Source: a virus
Strand: one strand, 5' to 3'
IMG/VR virus record: IMGVR_UViG_3300027747_002579
Coordinates: 1 to 64,000 of that record
DNA length: 64,000 nt
The notes beneath the pieces were generated by a model. It made no database searches, was not told where the DNA came from, and saw only the letters and a program-made list of their open reading frames with translations. The position numbers and the translations under genes are program-made. The first letter of the stretch is position 1; each line of letters opens with the position of its first letter. Positions 24,968 through 34,905 of this stretch are shown in pieces.

Positions 24968-26020
24968 ATGGCAAATGTTTATTCAAATTGTTCGACATTA
25001 GCAATAGGTTGCAGAATCTTTGACGATCCTGCTCTGCTCACTCCAGCTGCTTTAGGATATTATTCTGATGGCGTAGTTGCATATAATGCAGTGAGAGAAT
25101 CTGGTCAAATATACACAATACTTAATGCAGGATTTACTTGTTCTAATATTCCTGATCCTAATCCAATTATTGTAACCACCACTACATCTACAACAACATC
25201 TACTACTACTAGTAGACCTACCACTACAACTAGCACAACATCAACAACCACATCTACAACTAGTACTTCTACTACAAGTACAACATCTACCACTAGTACA
25301 ACAACGAGTACATCTACATCAACTACTTCCACAACCACTACAGTTGCTCCCGCACAAATTGTAACAAGCGGTTTAATTTATCATCTCGATGCAAATAATG
25401 CCTCAAGCTATACACTAAACGGTTCAACTTGGACAAATTTAGTATCCCCAGGAAGTTCTACAATGTCTCTATCATCTACAACTGGAGGAACAGAAAGCAC
25501 AGGCGGTAAGTATGTTAATTTTGACGGAGTTAGCAGTAAGGGACTTGTATCTAATTACACTTACGGAACAGTTAACACGGTTCAATTTTGGTTTAACCCT
25601 ACAAAAGTGCCCTCACTTTATGGAATTTGGATATCATCAGGTGGAACGGCATATTCATATTCTGCTTATGATTGGGCATTTTTTTCGTATTATCAAACTC
25701 CATATCAATATGAATTTTTAGGCTCTTCAGATAACAGCAAAACAAGAATTACACGTTCTTTATCCTTAAATAATTGGTATTTTATAACTTTGATTAGAGA
25801 TAATGGAACATCAAATCCTTTGCAAGTACAAATTAATGAAGGAACACCAGTTACAGCAACTCAAGGAGCATTTAATAACACTCAACCTAATTTCCTAAGA
25901 ATTAATCAAGATGGAACAGCAGGCTGTAAATTTGGACAAATAATTATGTATAACAGATTACTTACATCTTCTGAAATTACACAAAATTTTAACTTTAATA
26001 AAGCAAAGTATGGATATTAA
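24968..26020 (+). CDS. Appendage protein: Cys module, Thr-rich stalk, lectin-like domain
   Basis: A 350-residue protein in three parts. Residues 1-69 form a Cys-containing module (NCSTLAIGC ... GFTCSN). Residues 70-125 form a Thr/Ser stalk (nt 25175-25342). Residues 130-350 read like a LamG/concanavalin-type sandwich: GLIYHLDANNASSY, WTNLV, YVNFDGVSSKG, VQFWFNPTK, WYFITLIRDNG and a closing GQIIMYNRLLTSSEI. Such domains bind glycans, so this is a good candidate receptor-binding protein displayed on a stalk. It starts 14 bases after the gp10-like gene. Confidence 0.75.
   Translation: MANVYSNCSTLAIGCRIFDDPALLTPAALGYYSDGVVAYNAVRESGQIYTILNAGFTCSNIPDPNPIIVTTTTSTTTSTTTSRPTTTTSTTSTTTSTTSTSTTSTTSTTSTTTSTSTSTTSTTTTVAPAQIVTSGLIYHLDANNASSYTLNGSTWTNLVSPGSSTMSLSSTTGGTESTGGKYVNFDGVSSKGLVSNYTYGTVNTVQFWFNPTKVPSLYGIWISSGGTAYSYSAYDWAFFSYYQTPYQYEFLGSSDNSKTRITRSLSLNNWYFITLIRDNGTSNPLQVQINEGTPVTATQGAFNNTQPNFLRINQDGTAGCKFGQIIMYNRLLTSSEITQNFNFNKAKYGY
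25175..25342 (+). repeat. Thr/Ser-rich mucin-like tract (lectin-like protein)
   Basis: 56 codons, nearly all Thr with regularly spaced Ser and a single Arg-Pro break. It separates the N-terminal module from the lectin-like domain, as a stalk would. Codons are mixed, as in the tract at 24483. Confidence 0.9.
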
Positions 26021-26282
26021 TAACATTGTAAATTATGGAATTTTATCAATTGATTATAAAAATTCAATTGATTATAATGAATTGATTCAAAATGATAGTG
26101 AAAATTTAAGAATATCAAATGATGGAAATTATTTTGTTGTGAATTGGTTTAAAAATGAAAATAACACCATTCCAAATTCAATCGCACCTTATTTAATTGA
26201 TAATAAAGTTTACACTTGGGAGGAAATTTTAGTTGAAATGGACAAAATAAACTGGTTAAAAACATTAGAAACAAACTTATGA
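26010..26282 (+). CDS. Small acidic protein overlapping the lectin-like gene (90 aa)
   Basis: A 90-residue protein whose start lies 11 bases inside the previous gene, so translation is probably coupled. It is acidic and Asn-rich with a short Trp-containing end (YTWEEILVEMDKINWLKTL). Small genes right after a receptor-binding gene are often fiber-assembly chaperones; that role is inferred from position and size only. Confidence 0.5.
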   Translation: MDINNIVNYGILSIDYKNSIDYNELIQNDSENLRISNDGNYFVVNWFKNENNTIPNSIAPYLIDNKVYTWEEILVEMDKINWLKTLETNL

Positions 26283-26316
26283 TTTCACTTTTATTTACAA
26301 TTAAAAAACAAACAAT

Positions 26317-26580
26317 ATGAATTTTATCAAAGGACTTTTATTTTTAGGAGCAATCATTGGACAAATTTACATTTGTGAATTTACCAATTTAAGTTATGGA
26401 TTGTGTTATTTGTTAGCTATTCCTGAAGCATTTATTGTAGCATTTGCAATGAGTGAATTAAAGCTTGTTCATCTCTTTAAGAAAAGTGATGACGCAGACT
26501 ACACGCTTTTGTCTCAGGTTTTTATTTTTATGCTAGTTATACTAGTGTTAGCCACTTTTGGCGGTCTTTCTGAACGATAA
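26317..26580 (+). CDS. Small membrane protein (87 aa)
   Basis: An 87-residue protein with three predicted membrane segments, about residues 4-20, 27-46 and 65-82, and a charged loop (LFKKSDDADY) between the last two. Its size and topology could fit a holin. It is far from the amidase gene at 61380, however, and sits among tail genes, so a role in infection or in the cell envelope is equally possible. Confidence 0.55.
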   Translation: MNFIKGLLFLGAIIGQIYICEFTNLSYGLCYLLAIPEAFIVAFAMSELKLVHLFKKSDDADYTLLSQVFIFMLVILVLATFGGLSER

Positions 26581-26593
26581 TAAATAATTATTA

Positions 26594-27460
26594 ATGGCAA
26601 AGACAATTGTTGTAAAGTTGAAGAGAGCAGGAAATAAAGTTTCTCTGTTTAATATTTCTGATGATAGAGGAAATGTTCTTGGGACAAATGTTCCCAAACA
26701 ATCCCTCATTGATGGAATCTCATATTCTGTAGAAGACAATATCACCACCATTCTTCTACAGACTGTAGGAGCATGTTGTAACAAACACATAGAGATTCCC
26801 ATTGGAACTGCAACTATACAACAATTGGCTGCCATTAAATTCACTCCTCTCAATACAGCTTCTCTCTGGATACATTTACAAAACCCTGTAATATACAATA
26901 CATATTACGGATGTATCAATCCATACATAATAGAATATCCTTTCTCATATAAGTTTCAAGATGAGATTTTACAAAACATAAAAGACTACACAAAGTCATA
27001 CAGGTATTTTCCTAATGATGATGGTGTATTCTTTGATGACGGAAAGGTGGAAATAAATGAATATTTCAATAAAGCAATTCTTTATAATGGTCAACAGAGC
27101 TCAGGGATTCTAAATCTTGTAGCAAAACCAAAAAATAATCTTAGTGATTATTTAAAATACCCAGTGTATTTCACAGACAGTAAAACCATCACATACACTA
27201 AGAGTGATAACTTCTATCAATACAATACATTCTGGAGTCTTCTAAAAGACATAACAAAACCTGCATTCATAAAAACTTGCGAGAGTGTTTCTATAGATAA
27301 GATAGTTAATCAACCAAACATGGACTATTCTAAGAGAAGCTTTAAGAAGTCTCCTCTAAGAGCCAAGGATTTGAAAGTACGTCATGTCCTTGACGACAAA
27401 TCTGATTTGAAATTAGTCTCCCAATTCCTCATTTCTCCATCACAAATCTCTTACAAATAA
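26594..27460 (+). CDS. Tail/neck structural protein candidate (288 aa)
   Basis: A 288-residue soluble protein. The N-terminal part is strand-rich (TIVVKLKRAGNKVSLFNISDD), the middle mixed, and the C-terminus basic (MDYSKRSFKKSPLRAKDLKV). The last base of its stop codon is the first base of the next gene's ATG, placing it at the head of the giant cargo genes. No family recognised; by synteny it belongs to the virion tail/neck set. Confidence 0.5.
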   Translation: MAKTIVVKLKRAGNKVSLFNISDDRGNVLGTNVPKQSLIDGISYSVEDNITTILLQTVGACCNKHIEIPIGTATIQQLAAIKFTPLNTASLWIHLQNPVIYNTYYGCINPYIIEYPFSYKFQDEILQNIKDYTKSYRYFPNDDGVFFDDGKVEINEYFNKAILYNGQQSSGILNLVAKPKNNLSDYLKYPVYFTDSKTITYTKSDNFYQYNTFWSLLKDITKPAFIKTCESVSIDKIVNQPNMDYSKRSFKKSPLRAKDLKVRHVLDDKSDLKLVSQFLISPSQISYK

Positions 27461-30400
27461 TGGCTAATAAAATTACATGCACATGTGGACATTCATGGGA
27501 CAAATCAAGTTCCAGTAAAAAGGATGCAACAATATGTCATATATGTGGAAAGAACATTATGAAGAATGGTGGGTGGCTTGATAGGTATGCTGCAGAAGGC
27601 GATGAAATTGAAAAGAAACCAAAACCATTAATTAATCTTACAGATTTAACCTACACTCCTGCGGAGTTACAGTTTTTAAATGATGTTAATAATGGATATT
27701 GTCCCACAGGTAACTGTTTAGAAAGTTCACGCAAGGCATACGACATGACTGCTGGAAGAATAAAAGGTATTCCTGGTAGTAATGATATTTGGACAAAAGA
27801 TTTAAATTTAATAAGTACACCAGGTACTCCTAGTGAAAAACTAGTAAAAGATAATCCTTATTTGAAAGGAGATGTAAGATCTGGATCTGCAGATAGTTGG
27901 GATATACATGGTGCAATTGTAAAATCAGGAGGTAAGAATATATATAGTGGTGCAGCAAAACAGGCAATACCAACAGATATTCCAACAGGAGCAATTGCTG
28001 GATGGGGACCTGCTGGTACAAGAGAAACCAGTAACAAACAACGTAGTCAAGGTATGAATACCCAGTACGGTCTTCAACCTTCTCATCATAGTACAGAAGC
28101 AGTTGGATATGATGATAGTGGCAAACCTATATTTTATGATTCTTATACACGTAAATACGGAACTCTTGATGAAATAAGCAAAGAGTTAAAAGATAAACTA
28201 GGGTATGAGTTAGAAAACATAAGTGTTCCTAAAAGTGTAGCTACTAATACAAAAGAAAATCTTAATAAAAAAGGAATATTAAAAACTGAATTAACTCCTT
28301 TTTCAGCTAACATAGATAAACTATTAGCTGCAACTAAACAATCTTGGGCACAAATAAATGAAGATGGTAAATCCCGTTCCCCAAAGGCTGATAAAGAAAA
28401 ATTATCAAAGTTTGCACAAGCATTAAGTGATAATAAAGGTGAACTTGTTAGTAATTTAGGTTTAAGTGATTCTGATTATAATAGACTTGCAAATTCAGCA
28501 CTAGCTATAGCAATGGCTGAATCTGAAGGTGGAGGAGCATTGGGTTTTGCTGATAATTTTGGTAGCACTCAAGGCATGACTCAATTAAATTTTAACAATG
28601 TTACAAAAGATAAAAGATTAAAAACTGCACTTAGTAAAAAATATAAGGGCAATGGAAATTTACGTAATATACAAGATCCATATAATTCAGCAATTGCTAC
28701 AATGATGTATCTTAGTGTAGCAGATAAAGATGCAAAACGTTTATATGATAAAGGATTAAAACCAGGAGTTAAAACAATCAATCAACCAGGATTTATTGAA
28801 AACTTTAGATCTACCAATAGTAAACTAAATAAAGATGGTTTATTTATTGATGAGTTAAATAAACGTATTCCTTATTCTCAAATTCCAGGATATGAAGATG
28901 GAGATACAACAAAAGTTAATAACTATCTTAAACAATTAACTAAGTCAGATAGATATTCATTTGTTAATAAAGATGGTGAATTATCATTAAAATTAAAAAC
29001 TAAAGGTAACAATCCTGAATTAACAGATGTTGAGAAAATTGCTTACATGTGGCAATCTCCAAACTCACTAAAGACAGGTGATGCTGAAGGAAAAAGTCAA
29101 TATGTAAATAAGATTAAAAACTATTATGATGCTTTAACTAAGTTTAATGATGGTGGTCCTATACAACCTAATTATAATGATGCTTCTACAACTACAGGTC
29201 CAGATTACGTAGGAACAGGATATGACATAACAGGTAGAAACTACAGCCCTGCATGGGGAGGACAGTTTCAATTAGGAGGCTCTCTCCCTGGTTCTGTAGG
29301 ATTCACATACGCACGTACAAAAAACATTCCCTCAAATGGTCCTTACGCTAAGAAGACAAAAGCTTCTGCACAGAATGGAAAAGAAATGTCCTTCTATCAG
29401 AATGGACTTGATTGGGATGCTAAAACTATTAGTCAAGATGGTACAGCAGTGAAAAAACAACCAAGAGACATGAGAACTCTTGCTGAAAGAAAAGCTGATG
29501 AGGCAAAAGCATTAGATGCAAAACTAAGAGCTCAACAACCATCATTACAAAAAGCTTCATCTCCAATTAATGATGAAAGAAGAAGGCAGCTAAATGAACA
29601 ATACGCCCAACAAAGTGGCAAAAGATATAACCCAACAACTGGCTCTATAGAAGATAGATTCAATCCTCAACAAGACAGAATGCTCAACAGAGCATACGAA
29701 AACATTGTTGAACCAATGATAGATGCAGAAATGATAGCAAGTGCTGCTGCTCCATTAGTTGGTAAGGGTGTAAAAGCATTAGCAAAAGGTTTAAAGAACG
29801 CAGGTAAAGAATATTTAGAAAACAAAGCAGCAAAAAATTTATCAAATGAATTACCTTCATTACCTAAAGAATTTTATTATGATGTTAATTCACCTTCTGG
29901 AGGTTTACAACAGTCTGATATAACAGACAAACTTATAAAAGATTATACTCATCACTTAGATGAAGAAGAAAAATTAATATTTGATTTAAATCTACCTGAA
30001 GAAACGTATAATTCAATAAATTTTGATGAAGTTCAAGATATAATAAAAAATAAAAGCCAAATTGTTACTCCAAATAAAAAACCCATTAATTACAGTGAAC
30101 CATTAACGGATGATCAATATGGTAAATGGAGAGAAGAAATTTATAAAGGACTATCAAATTATATATCTCCAGAAGAACTTAAAGAGTTACACAAACAATC
30201 CATAAATCATTTTAAAAATTCAACAGTTACAGGCAGTGGAGGAAAAGAGCATGGATTATTTATTAGAAATTTAATACATGATAAAATTCCTCAATTTAAT
30301 AATCCTATTATAAGAAATGCTAAAGGACAACAAATAGAATTTCAACCCTATGATAAATTAAATGAATTCCCATCCACAAAAGGTGAAGACATTTTAAATC

Positions 30401-31263
30401 TTATAAACAATTCAGGATATGATGTATCAAAATTATCAAGTGAAGATTGGAATATCATTGATGCTTATACACATGGTTATGATAATTCAATAAATGGAGC
30501 ACTTAGAGAAAATAGAACTTCTTTAGGAACTACAGGAAATTTTTATAAAGATCAAGGCAATAAGTTATTGGAATCAATTTTAAAAAATAAAGCTGATAAA
30601 CCGTTTCAAGTTATGAGAGGTGTACGCAATTATGATGTAGAGTTATTACACCCAGAAACACATTTACCTTTAGGAATAAAAAAATCAAGATCAAATTTAT
30701 CAACAGGAGATATTTTTAAAGACGATTCTTTTTTATCAACCTCTATACCAAAAGACTATAGTAGTTTTGGAGAAAATATTTCATCTGAATTAATTGATGT
30801 TCCAGGAGGTAATATACAATCTATAGCTATTCCAGAAGCAAGTTCGTATCCTCAATATAGTGGAGAAAAAGAAATTATTCTTCCTAAAGGATTGATAAGA
30901 AAAGTTGAAGAAACTTATCCTATAGATGAAGTTTATAAACCTTATAGATTTAGAACATCTATATTAAATCCATATACTATTACAGGAGCAATAGGAGGAG
31001 CAGCAGCATTGCAACAAAAAAAACAAGGTGGAAAAATAACCAAAGATGACAACGGATATTGGAATCCTAAGAATTGGGGAAAGCCTGTAGAAATAGGAAG
31101 CAACAATATAACAATGCAAGGTGTTCATCAACCATTAATAGGAATCTCTGATGAGGGTGATGTACAATATATGCATCCAGGAGAACACTACAAATTCAAA
31201 GGAAAGAAAGTGGTAGAATACCCTGTTAAAAAGAACGGTGGTTGGTTAGAAAAATACAATTAA
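27460..31263 (+). CDS. Virion cargo protein: protease-like, lysozyme-like and ADP-ribosyltransferase domains
   Basis: A 1267-residue protein. Residues 7-29 form a small zinc ribbon (CTC ... CHIC). Residues about 80-240 look like a papain/NlpC-type fold, with C86 (GNCLES), H209/H210 (SHHST) and D227. Residues about 345-415 resemble a lytic transglycosylase: E354, STQGMTQLNF and DPYNSAIATMMYL. Residues about 990-1150 carry the full R-S-E ADP-ribosyltransferase signature: R1053 (QVMRGV), S1093-T-S and E1136-K-E1138. NGGWL motifs occur near both ends (residues 36-40 and the last ten). Probably packaged and ejected with DNA to open the wall and modify host proteins. Confidence 0.75.
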   Translation: MANKITCTCGHSWDKSSSSKKDATICHICGKNIMKNGGWLDRYAAEGDEIEKKPKPLINLTDLTYTPAELQFLNDVNNGYCPTGNCLESSRKAYDMTAGRIKGIPGSNDIWTKDLNLISTPGTPSEKLVKDNPYLKGDVRSGSADSWDIHGAIVKSGGKNIYSGAAKQAIPTDIPTGAIAGWGPAGTRETSNKQRSQGMNTQYGLQPSHHSTEAVGYDDSGKPIFYDSYTRKYGTLDEISKELKDKLGYELENISVPKSVATNTKENLNKKGILKTELTPFSANIDKLLAATKQSWAQINEDGKSRSPKADKEKLSKFAQALSDNKGELVSNLGLSDSDYNRLANSALAIAMAESEGGGALGFADNFGSTQGMTQLNFNNVTKDKRLKTALSKKYKGNGNLRNIQDPYNSAIATMMYLSVADKDAKRLYDKGLKPGVKTINQPGFIENFRSTNSKLNKDGLFIDELNKRIPYSQIPGYEDGDTTKVNNYLKQLTKSDRYSFVNKDGELSLKLKTKGNNPELTDVEKIAYMWQSPNSLKTGDAEGKSQYVNKIKNYYDALTKFNDGGPIQPNYNDASTTTGPDYVGTGYDITGRNYSPAWGGQFQLGGSLPGSVGFTYARTKNIPSNGPYAKKTKASAQNGKEMSFYQNGLDWDAKTISQDGTAVKKQPRDMRTLAERKADEAKALDAKLRAQQPSLQKASSPINDERRRQLNEQYAQQSGKRYNPTTGSIEDRFNPQQDRMLNRAYENIVEPMIDAEMIASAAAPLVGKGVKALAKGLKNAGKEYLENKAAKNLSNELPSLPKEFYYDVNSPSGGLQQSDITDKLIKDYTHHLDEEEKLIFDLNLPEETYNSINFDEVQDIIKNKSQIVTPNKKPINYSEPLTDDQYGKWREEIYKGLSNYISPEELKELHKQSINHFKNSTVTGSGGKEHGLFIRNLIHDKIPQFNNPIIRNAKGQQIEFQPYDKLNEFPSTKGEDILNLINNSGYDVSKLSSEDWNIIDAYTHGYDNSINGALRENRTSLGTTGNFYKDQGNKLLESILKNKADKPFQVMRGVRNYDVELLHPETHLPLGIKKSRSNLSTGDIFKDDSFLSTSIPKDYSSFGENISSELIDVPGGNIQSIAIPEASSYPQYSGEKEIILPKGLIRKVEETYPIDEVYKPYRFRTSILNPYTITGAIGGAAALQQKKQGGKITKDDNGYWNPKNWGKPVEIGSNNITMQGVHQPLIGISDEGDVQYMHPGEHYKFKGKKVVEYPVKKNGGWLEKYN

Positions 31264-31284
31264 TAATTATAGAATAAAATTAAT

Positions 31285-34200
31285 ATGAAACAAGATATTT
31301 TAAAAATTGCTGGTGTTAAAGATGAGAAATCTTTCTACAAGAAATTTCCATCTGAAGAAGCATTCATGAAGGTGCATGGTAAAGAATTCAAGAAAGCTAA
31401 AATGGGAGCAGCCATGGTGAAAAAGCAATTAACACAATTGACAGATTTCTCCAATCCTCCACAAGCACAAGAAGGACAAAAAATAGGAAGCTATTCTTCT
31501 ATAGAACAAAAACAAAATCCCAACATGCCTTCTTTCGAGCCAACAATGGTGAACTATCAACAACCTGATGCATTAAATTCATTAGGGGCATTTGTTGGTA
31601 AGATGCAAAGTGCTCAAAAGGGAATAGAAATTCCTGACTTCACTCAAGGAGATTATGATATTAATCAACAGTTTCAGAGAAGTAACAGAGATCCTATGCA
31701 AGGAATGTCTATGGCTCCTGCACAGAGAAGTGCATATCAACAAGACAAAGCAATGCAACCTGGTCCAAAACCTCTTTCTAAGTTTCAACAAGGATGGCAG
31801 AATGTTAAGAAAGAAGTGGAAGATCAAAAAGACACACTTCCTGGTAAGCTAATTGATGAGGTGCAACAAATCAGACAAGATAGACAAAACGAATTAGCTT
31901 CTAAACAAGGGCTCAAAGTGAGTGATGTTGCATTAAAAGCAGCAGAATCTCCTGTAGAAAAAGTGAAAAGAAAATATGTACGTCCAGAAGATATGTCATT
32001 TGCTCCCAATCAAATGGGCAATCCTTATGGTACAGGATATAACACTCTTGCAAGAGATGGTGCAGAAATACAAAACACATACGATCCCAATGATATTTAC
32101 ACTGATGGTGGATATGAACCATTGGCTGATAGTGAAAATATGAAACAGTTTCAGCTTGGAGGATTTATGTCAGCTATTCAAAAGTTTGGAAAAAAGGCTG
32201 GATCAAGCATCGTGGGAGGACTTAAAGAAATGGGTGCTGATAAAGCAGGCAATGTTGGACAATTTGCAGGAAGTTGGTTAGGAGGAGGAAAAGGACAAAC
32301 CTCTGGAGCAGGTCAATTAGGAAGCACTGCAGGAGGTGTTATAGGTTCTGCATTTGGACCTCTTGGTAAAATTGCAGGTTCTGCTATTGGTGGAGCTATT
32401 GGAGGAGTGATTGGGGGTGCACAAGCTAAACGCACAGCAGGTAATATTACAGGAATGCAAAACAACATGTTCAAAGGAGCAATGGCTCAAAACATAGGAA
32501 ACCAAATGCGTAATCAATATTCAGCATTTGCAGAAGATGGAATGTCTCTTCCTATGTATGAAGAAGGTGGATGGATGAATCCTGAATACAACCCTCAAGT
32601 GATAACAAAGTTTGGCGACTACGATGTAAATGATTTGCTTTCTCCAGATCCAATGATGGACACATTAAGAGCAGGTGGTAACATATCCTCTTCTCCATAC
32701 ATACAACCAAGTGAAAGAGCTATGCAAACTTATGCTATGGGAGGAGAACTTCAAACACATTGGGGAGGACATGCTGAACCTATTTCTTACAATCCTTATC
32801 TACCAGATGGTGGAGAAACAGTTATGTTCAGAGGACAATCTCATGATGAAACAAACTCTGAAGGAAAAAGTGGAATTGGTGTTACATATGGTGACAATCC
32901 TGTAGAAGTGGAAAGAGGTGAACCTGCTGTCAAACTTAGAGATGGCGGTGATGAAGAAAATCTTGTTGTATTTGGAAACATGAAAATTCCTAAATATGGT
33001 GTACAAGAGTTGCAAGATAGAAATGCTGAAGGAAAGAAATTCAAACACTACGCAAATCACTTAAGTAAAATAGAAAACAAACAAAATAAAACTATAGAGA
33101 AGTCTTTGAAGATGCTTGATAATCTAGATGAGAACAATCCATTTGATCAATTAAAACTTGCTTCTGCACAAGCTAACATCAATGGAAGCAACATGGTGTT
33201 AAAAGATATTGCTCAAAAGAAACAACTAGCAGCAGGTATTCAAAATGCAATTCTTGATACAGCTAAAGAGCATGGTTTAGAAAGCGATGCTCTCTCCAGA
33301 GGAATAATCAAACAAGACAGAGAATCAGAATATGCAAGAAACGGTGTGTCAATTGCAGAAGACGGAATCTCCCTCTCTAAGAAGTTTGATAATGTAAAAG
33401 AGAAAGCATTAAAGAAAGCACAAGCTCTCTATCCAGGAAAGAAAGTGGAAGTGAGAGAAACTTCTGGAGACAGAGATATTAATACACAAGCAGGATTTGT
33501 AAAAACAGGAGCATCAACAAGTGATGTGTCTGTTCACAATTTTGGTGGAGCAAAAGATTTTGCAATATTTGTAGATGGTGAACTAATTAAAGATCCAAAC
33601 ATTTACAAAAAAACAACACATGCTGCTGCAAAAGAAGAAGGTCTCCATGGACTAGATTGGAAAAAAGATCCCTATCACATATCAGTTGTAAAAGAAGGAG
33701 GAAAAAACACTTTTGCCACTCTCTTAAAACAATATCCAGATTTATTACAAACGGCTGAAGGAAAAAGGTCTCTTGCATATTTAGAAAGCAAAGCTAAGAG
33801 TGATACACTTTCTCCAAAAGAAAGGACTGTCTATGGACAATTGACAGGAAAGGATGTGTCAAAACTAAAAGCCACTCCTATAGACTACACTAAAGCAACA
33901 CCTCTCTATCCTGATAGTCCTTATGAGTTTGACATATCAAAACCAAAGCGTCCAATAGTTCCTATAAACGATAGTCCTCCTGATAAACCTATTCGTGAAA
34001 TGCCTCCTATTAAAATTCCACCCCCTCCAACATTAACAACACCATTACCGCCTCCAGGAACTACACCTCCAAAAGGTCCAGAATGGTGGGAATCATTAAT
34101 TCCTTACATAAGACCTACAAACCAAGAACGTCTAGATCCAACACAGCTCTATCCAGAAATGGCATCAATGGCTATGAACACTCTAGAACCAGTACAAGCA

Positions 34201-34830
34201 CAACTCTACTATCCCCAACTAGAAACCCCATATAGTGTGTCTCTCCAAGATCAACTAAACGCTAACCAAGCTGACTTCAATTCTATGCAAAGACAAGCTG
34301 GATATAATCCTGCAGCAGCAGCATCATTAGCAGCTCAAAAATACGCAGCTAATTCACAAGTGTTAGGACAACAAGAACGATTGAACACAGCTGCCAAAAT
34401 GGAAGCTTATAATAGAAACAGAGCAACACTCAACGATGCTCAAATAAAAAATCTTGGAATCCTTGATACACAATATCAAAGACAAGCACAAGCTAAGAGC
34501 AATACAAAAGAACAAGCTCTTACAGCACTAGACAGCATAGCTAGCAAAATAGCTCAAAACAAACTAGAGAACAGAAAGCTTGGTGTTCTTGAGAATATGT
34601 ATAATTATAGATATGACAAGAATGGTAGAGCAATAAATTACAATGCTCCTGAAAACTTCCAAACAGAAAACCTTGTAGCAAGTTCTGGTAAGTCTTATAT
34701 TCCTGTATTAGACAATGACGGAAAAATTGTTGAATATAGAATGGGAGAAGAAACCCCTGCTGCAAAGAAAACCACAAAAGGTAAAACAGCAAGAAACGGA
34801 TCTATTGTAAAAGCATTCAAACACTTCTAA
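31285..34830 (+). CDS. Virion cargo protein with glycine-zipper and M15 peptidase domain
   Basis: An 1181-residue protein. Residues about 290-390 form a Gly/Ala-rich, glycine-zipper segment (GGVIGSAFGPLGKIAGSAIG, then GGAIGGVIGG) able to insert in membranes. Residues about 715-805 match peptidase M15 (D,D-carboxypeptidase or L-Ala-D-Glu peptidase): the SxHxxGxAxD motif with H751 and D758, and H798 in DPYHISV. A Pro-rich linker (about 900-945) and a helical C-terminus follow. The combination suggests an ejection protein that crosses the envelope and trims peptidoglycan. It starts 21 bases after the previous cargo gene. Confidence 0.75.
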   Translation: MKQDILKIAGVKDEKSFYKKFPSEEAFMKVHGKEFKKAKMGAAMVKKQLTQLTDFSNPPQAQEGQKIGSYSSIEQKQNPNMPSFEPTMVNYQQPDALNSLGAFVGKMQSAQKGIEIPDFTQGDYDINQQFQRSNRDPMQGMSMAPAQRSAYQQDKAMQPGPKPLSKFQQGWQNVKKEVEDQKDTLPGKLIDEVQQIRQDRQNELASKQGLKVSDVALKAAESPVEKVKRKYVRPEDMSFAPNQMGNPYGTGYNTLARDGAEIQNTYDPNDIYTDGGYEPLADSENMKQFQLGGFMSAIQKFGKKAGSSIVGGLKEMGADKAGNVGQFAGSWLGGGKGQTSGAGQLGSTAGGVIGSAFGPLGKIAGSAIGGAIGGVIGGAQAKRTAGNITGMQNNMFKGAMAQNIGNQMRNQYSAFAEDGMSLPMYEEGGWMNPEYNPQVITKFGDYDVNDLLSPDPMMDTLRAGGNISSSPYIQPSERAMQTYAMGGELQTHWGGHAEPISYNPYLPDGGETVMFRGQSHDETNSEGKSGIGVTYGDNPVEVERGEPAVKLRDGGDEENLVVFGNMKIPKYGVQELQDRNAEGKKFKHYANHLSKIENKQNKTIEKSLKMLDNLDENNPFDQLKLASAQANINGSNMVLKDIAQKKQLAAGIQNAILDTAKEHGLESDALSRGIIKQDRESEYARNGVSIAEDGISLSKKFDNVKEKALKKAQALYPGKKVEVRETSGDRDINTQAGFVKTGASTSDVSVHNFGGAKDFAIFVDGELIKDPNIYKKTTHAAAKEEGLHGLDWKKDPYHISVVKEGGKNTFATLLKQYPDLLQTAEGKRSLAYLESKAKSDTLSPKERTVYGQLTGKDVSKLKATPIDYTKATPLYPDSPYEFDISKPKRPIVPINDSPPDKPIREMPPIKIPPPPTLTTPLPPPGTTPPKGPEWWESLIPYIRPTNQERLDPTQLYPEMASMAMNTLEPVQAQLYYPQLETPYSVSLQDQLNANQADFNSMQRQAGYNPAAAASLAAQKYAANSQVLGQQERLNTAAKMEAYNRNRATLNDAQIKNLGILDTQYQRQAQAKSNTKEQALTALDSIASKIAQNKLENRKLGVLENMYNYRYDKNGRAINYNAPENFQTENLVASSGKSYIPVLDNDGKIVEYRMGEETPAAKKTTKGKTARNGSIVKAFKHF

Positions 34831-34871
34831 TCATTCTAATTATACGAAATTAATAAAAACTATTACACCTA

Positions 34872-34902
34872 TTGGTGGACATAACATTTTAAATTACATT
34901 TG
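34872..34902 (+). promoter_or_regulatory. Bacteroidota-type promoter giving a near-leaderless transcript
   Basis: TTG at 34872-34874, a 20-base spacer and TACATTTG at 34895-34902 match TTG/TAnnTTTG. The G of the -7 element is only 3 bases before the ATG at 34906, so the message would begin at or just before the start codon. It lies in one of the few gaps (75 bases) within the cargo genes. Confidence 0.5.
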
Positions 34903-34905
34903 CTA

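Noticed and set aside
26025-26090. Duplicated TCAATTGATTATA sequence near the start of the gene at 26010
   Set aside because: Only two short AT-rich copies; likely coding coincidence (IDYK/IDYN) rather than a binding-site array.
34900-34905. TTG start for the 903-aa cargo protein
   Set aside because: The TTG is part of a promoter -7 match and an ATG lies two codons later.
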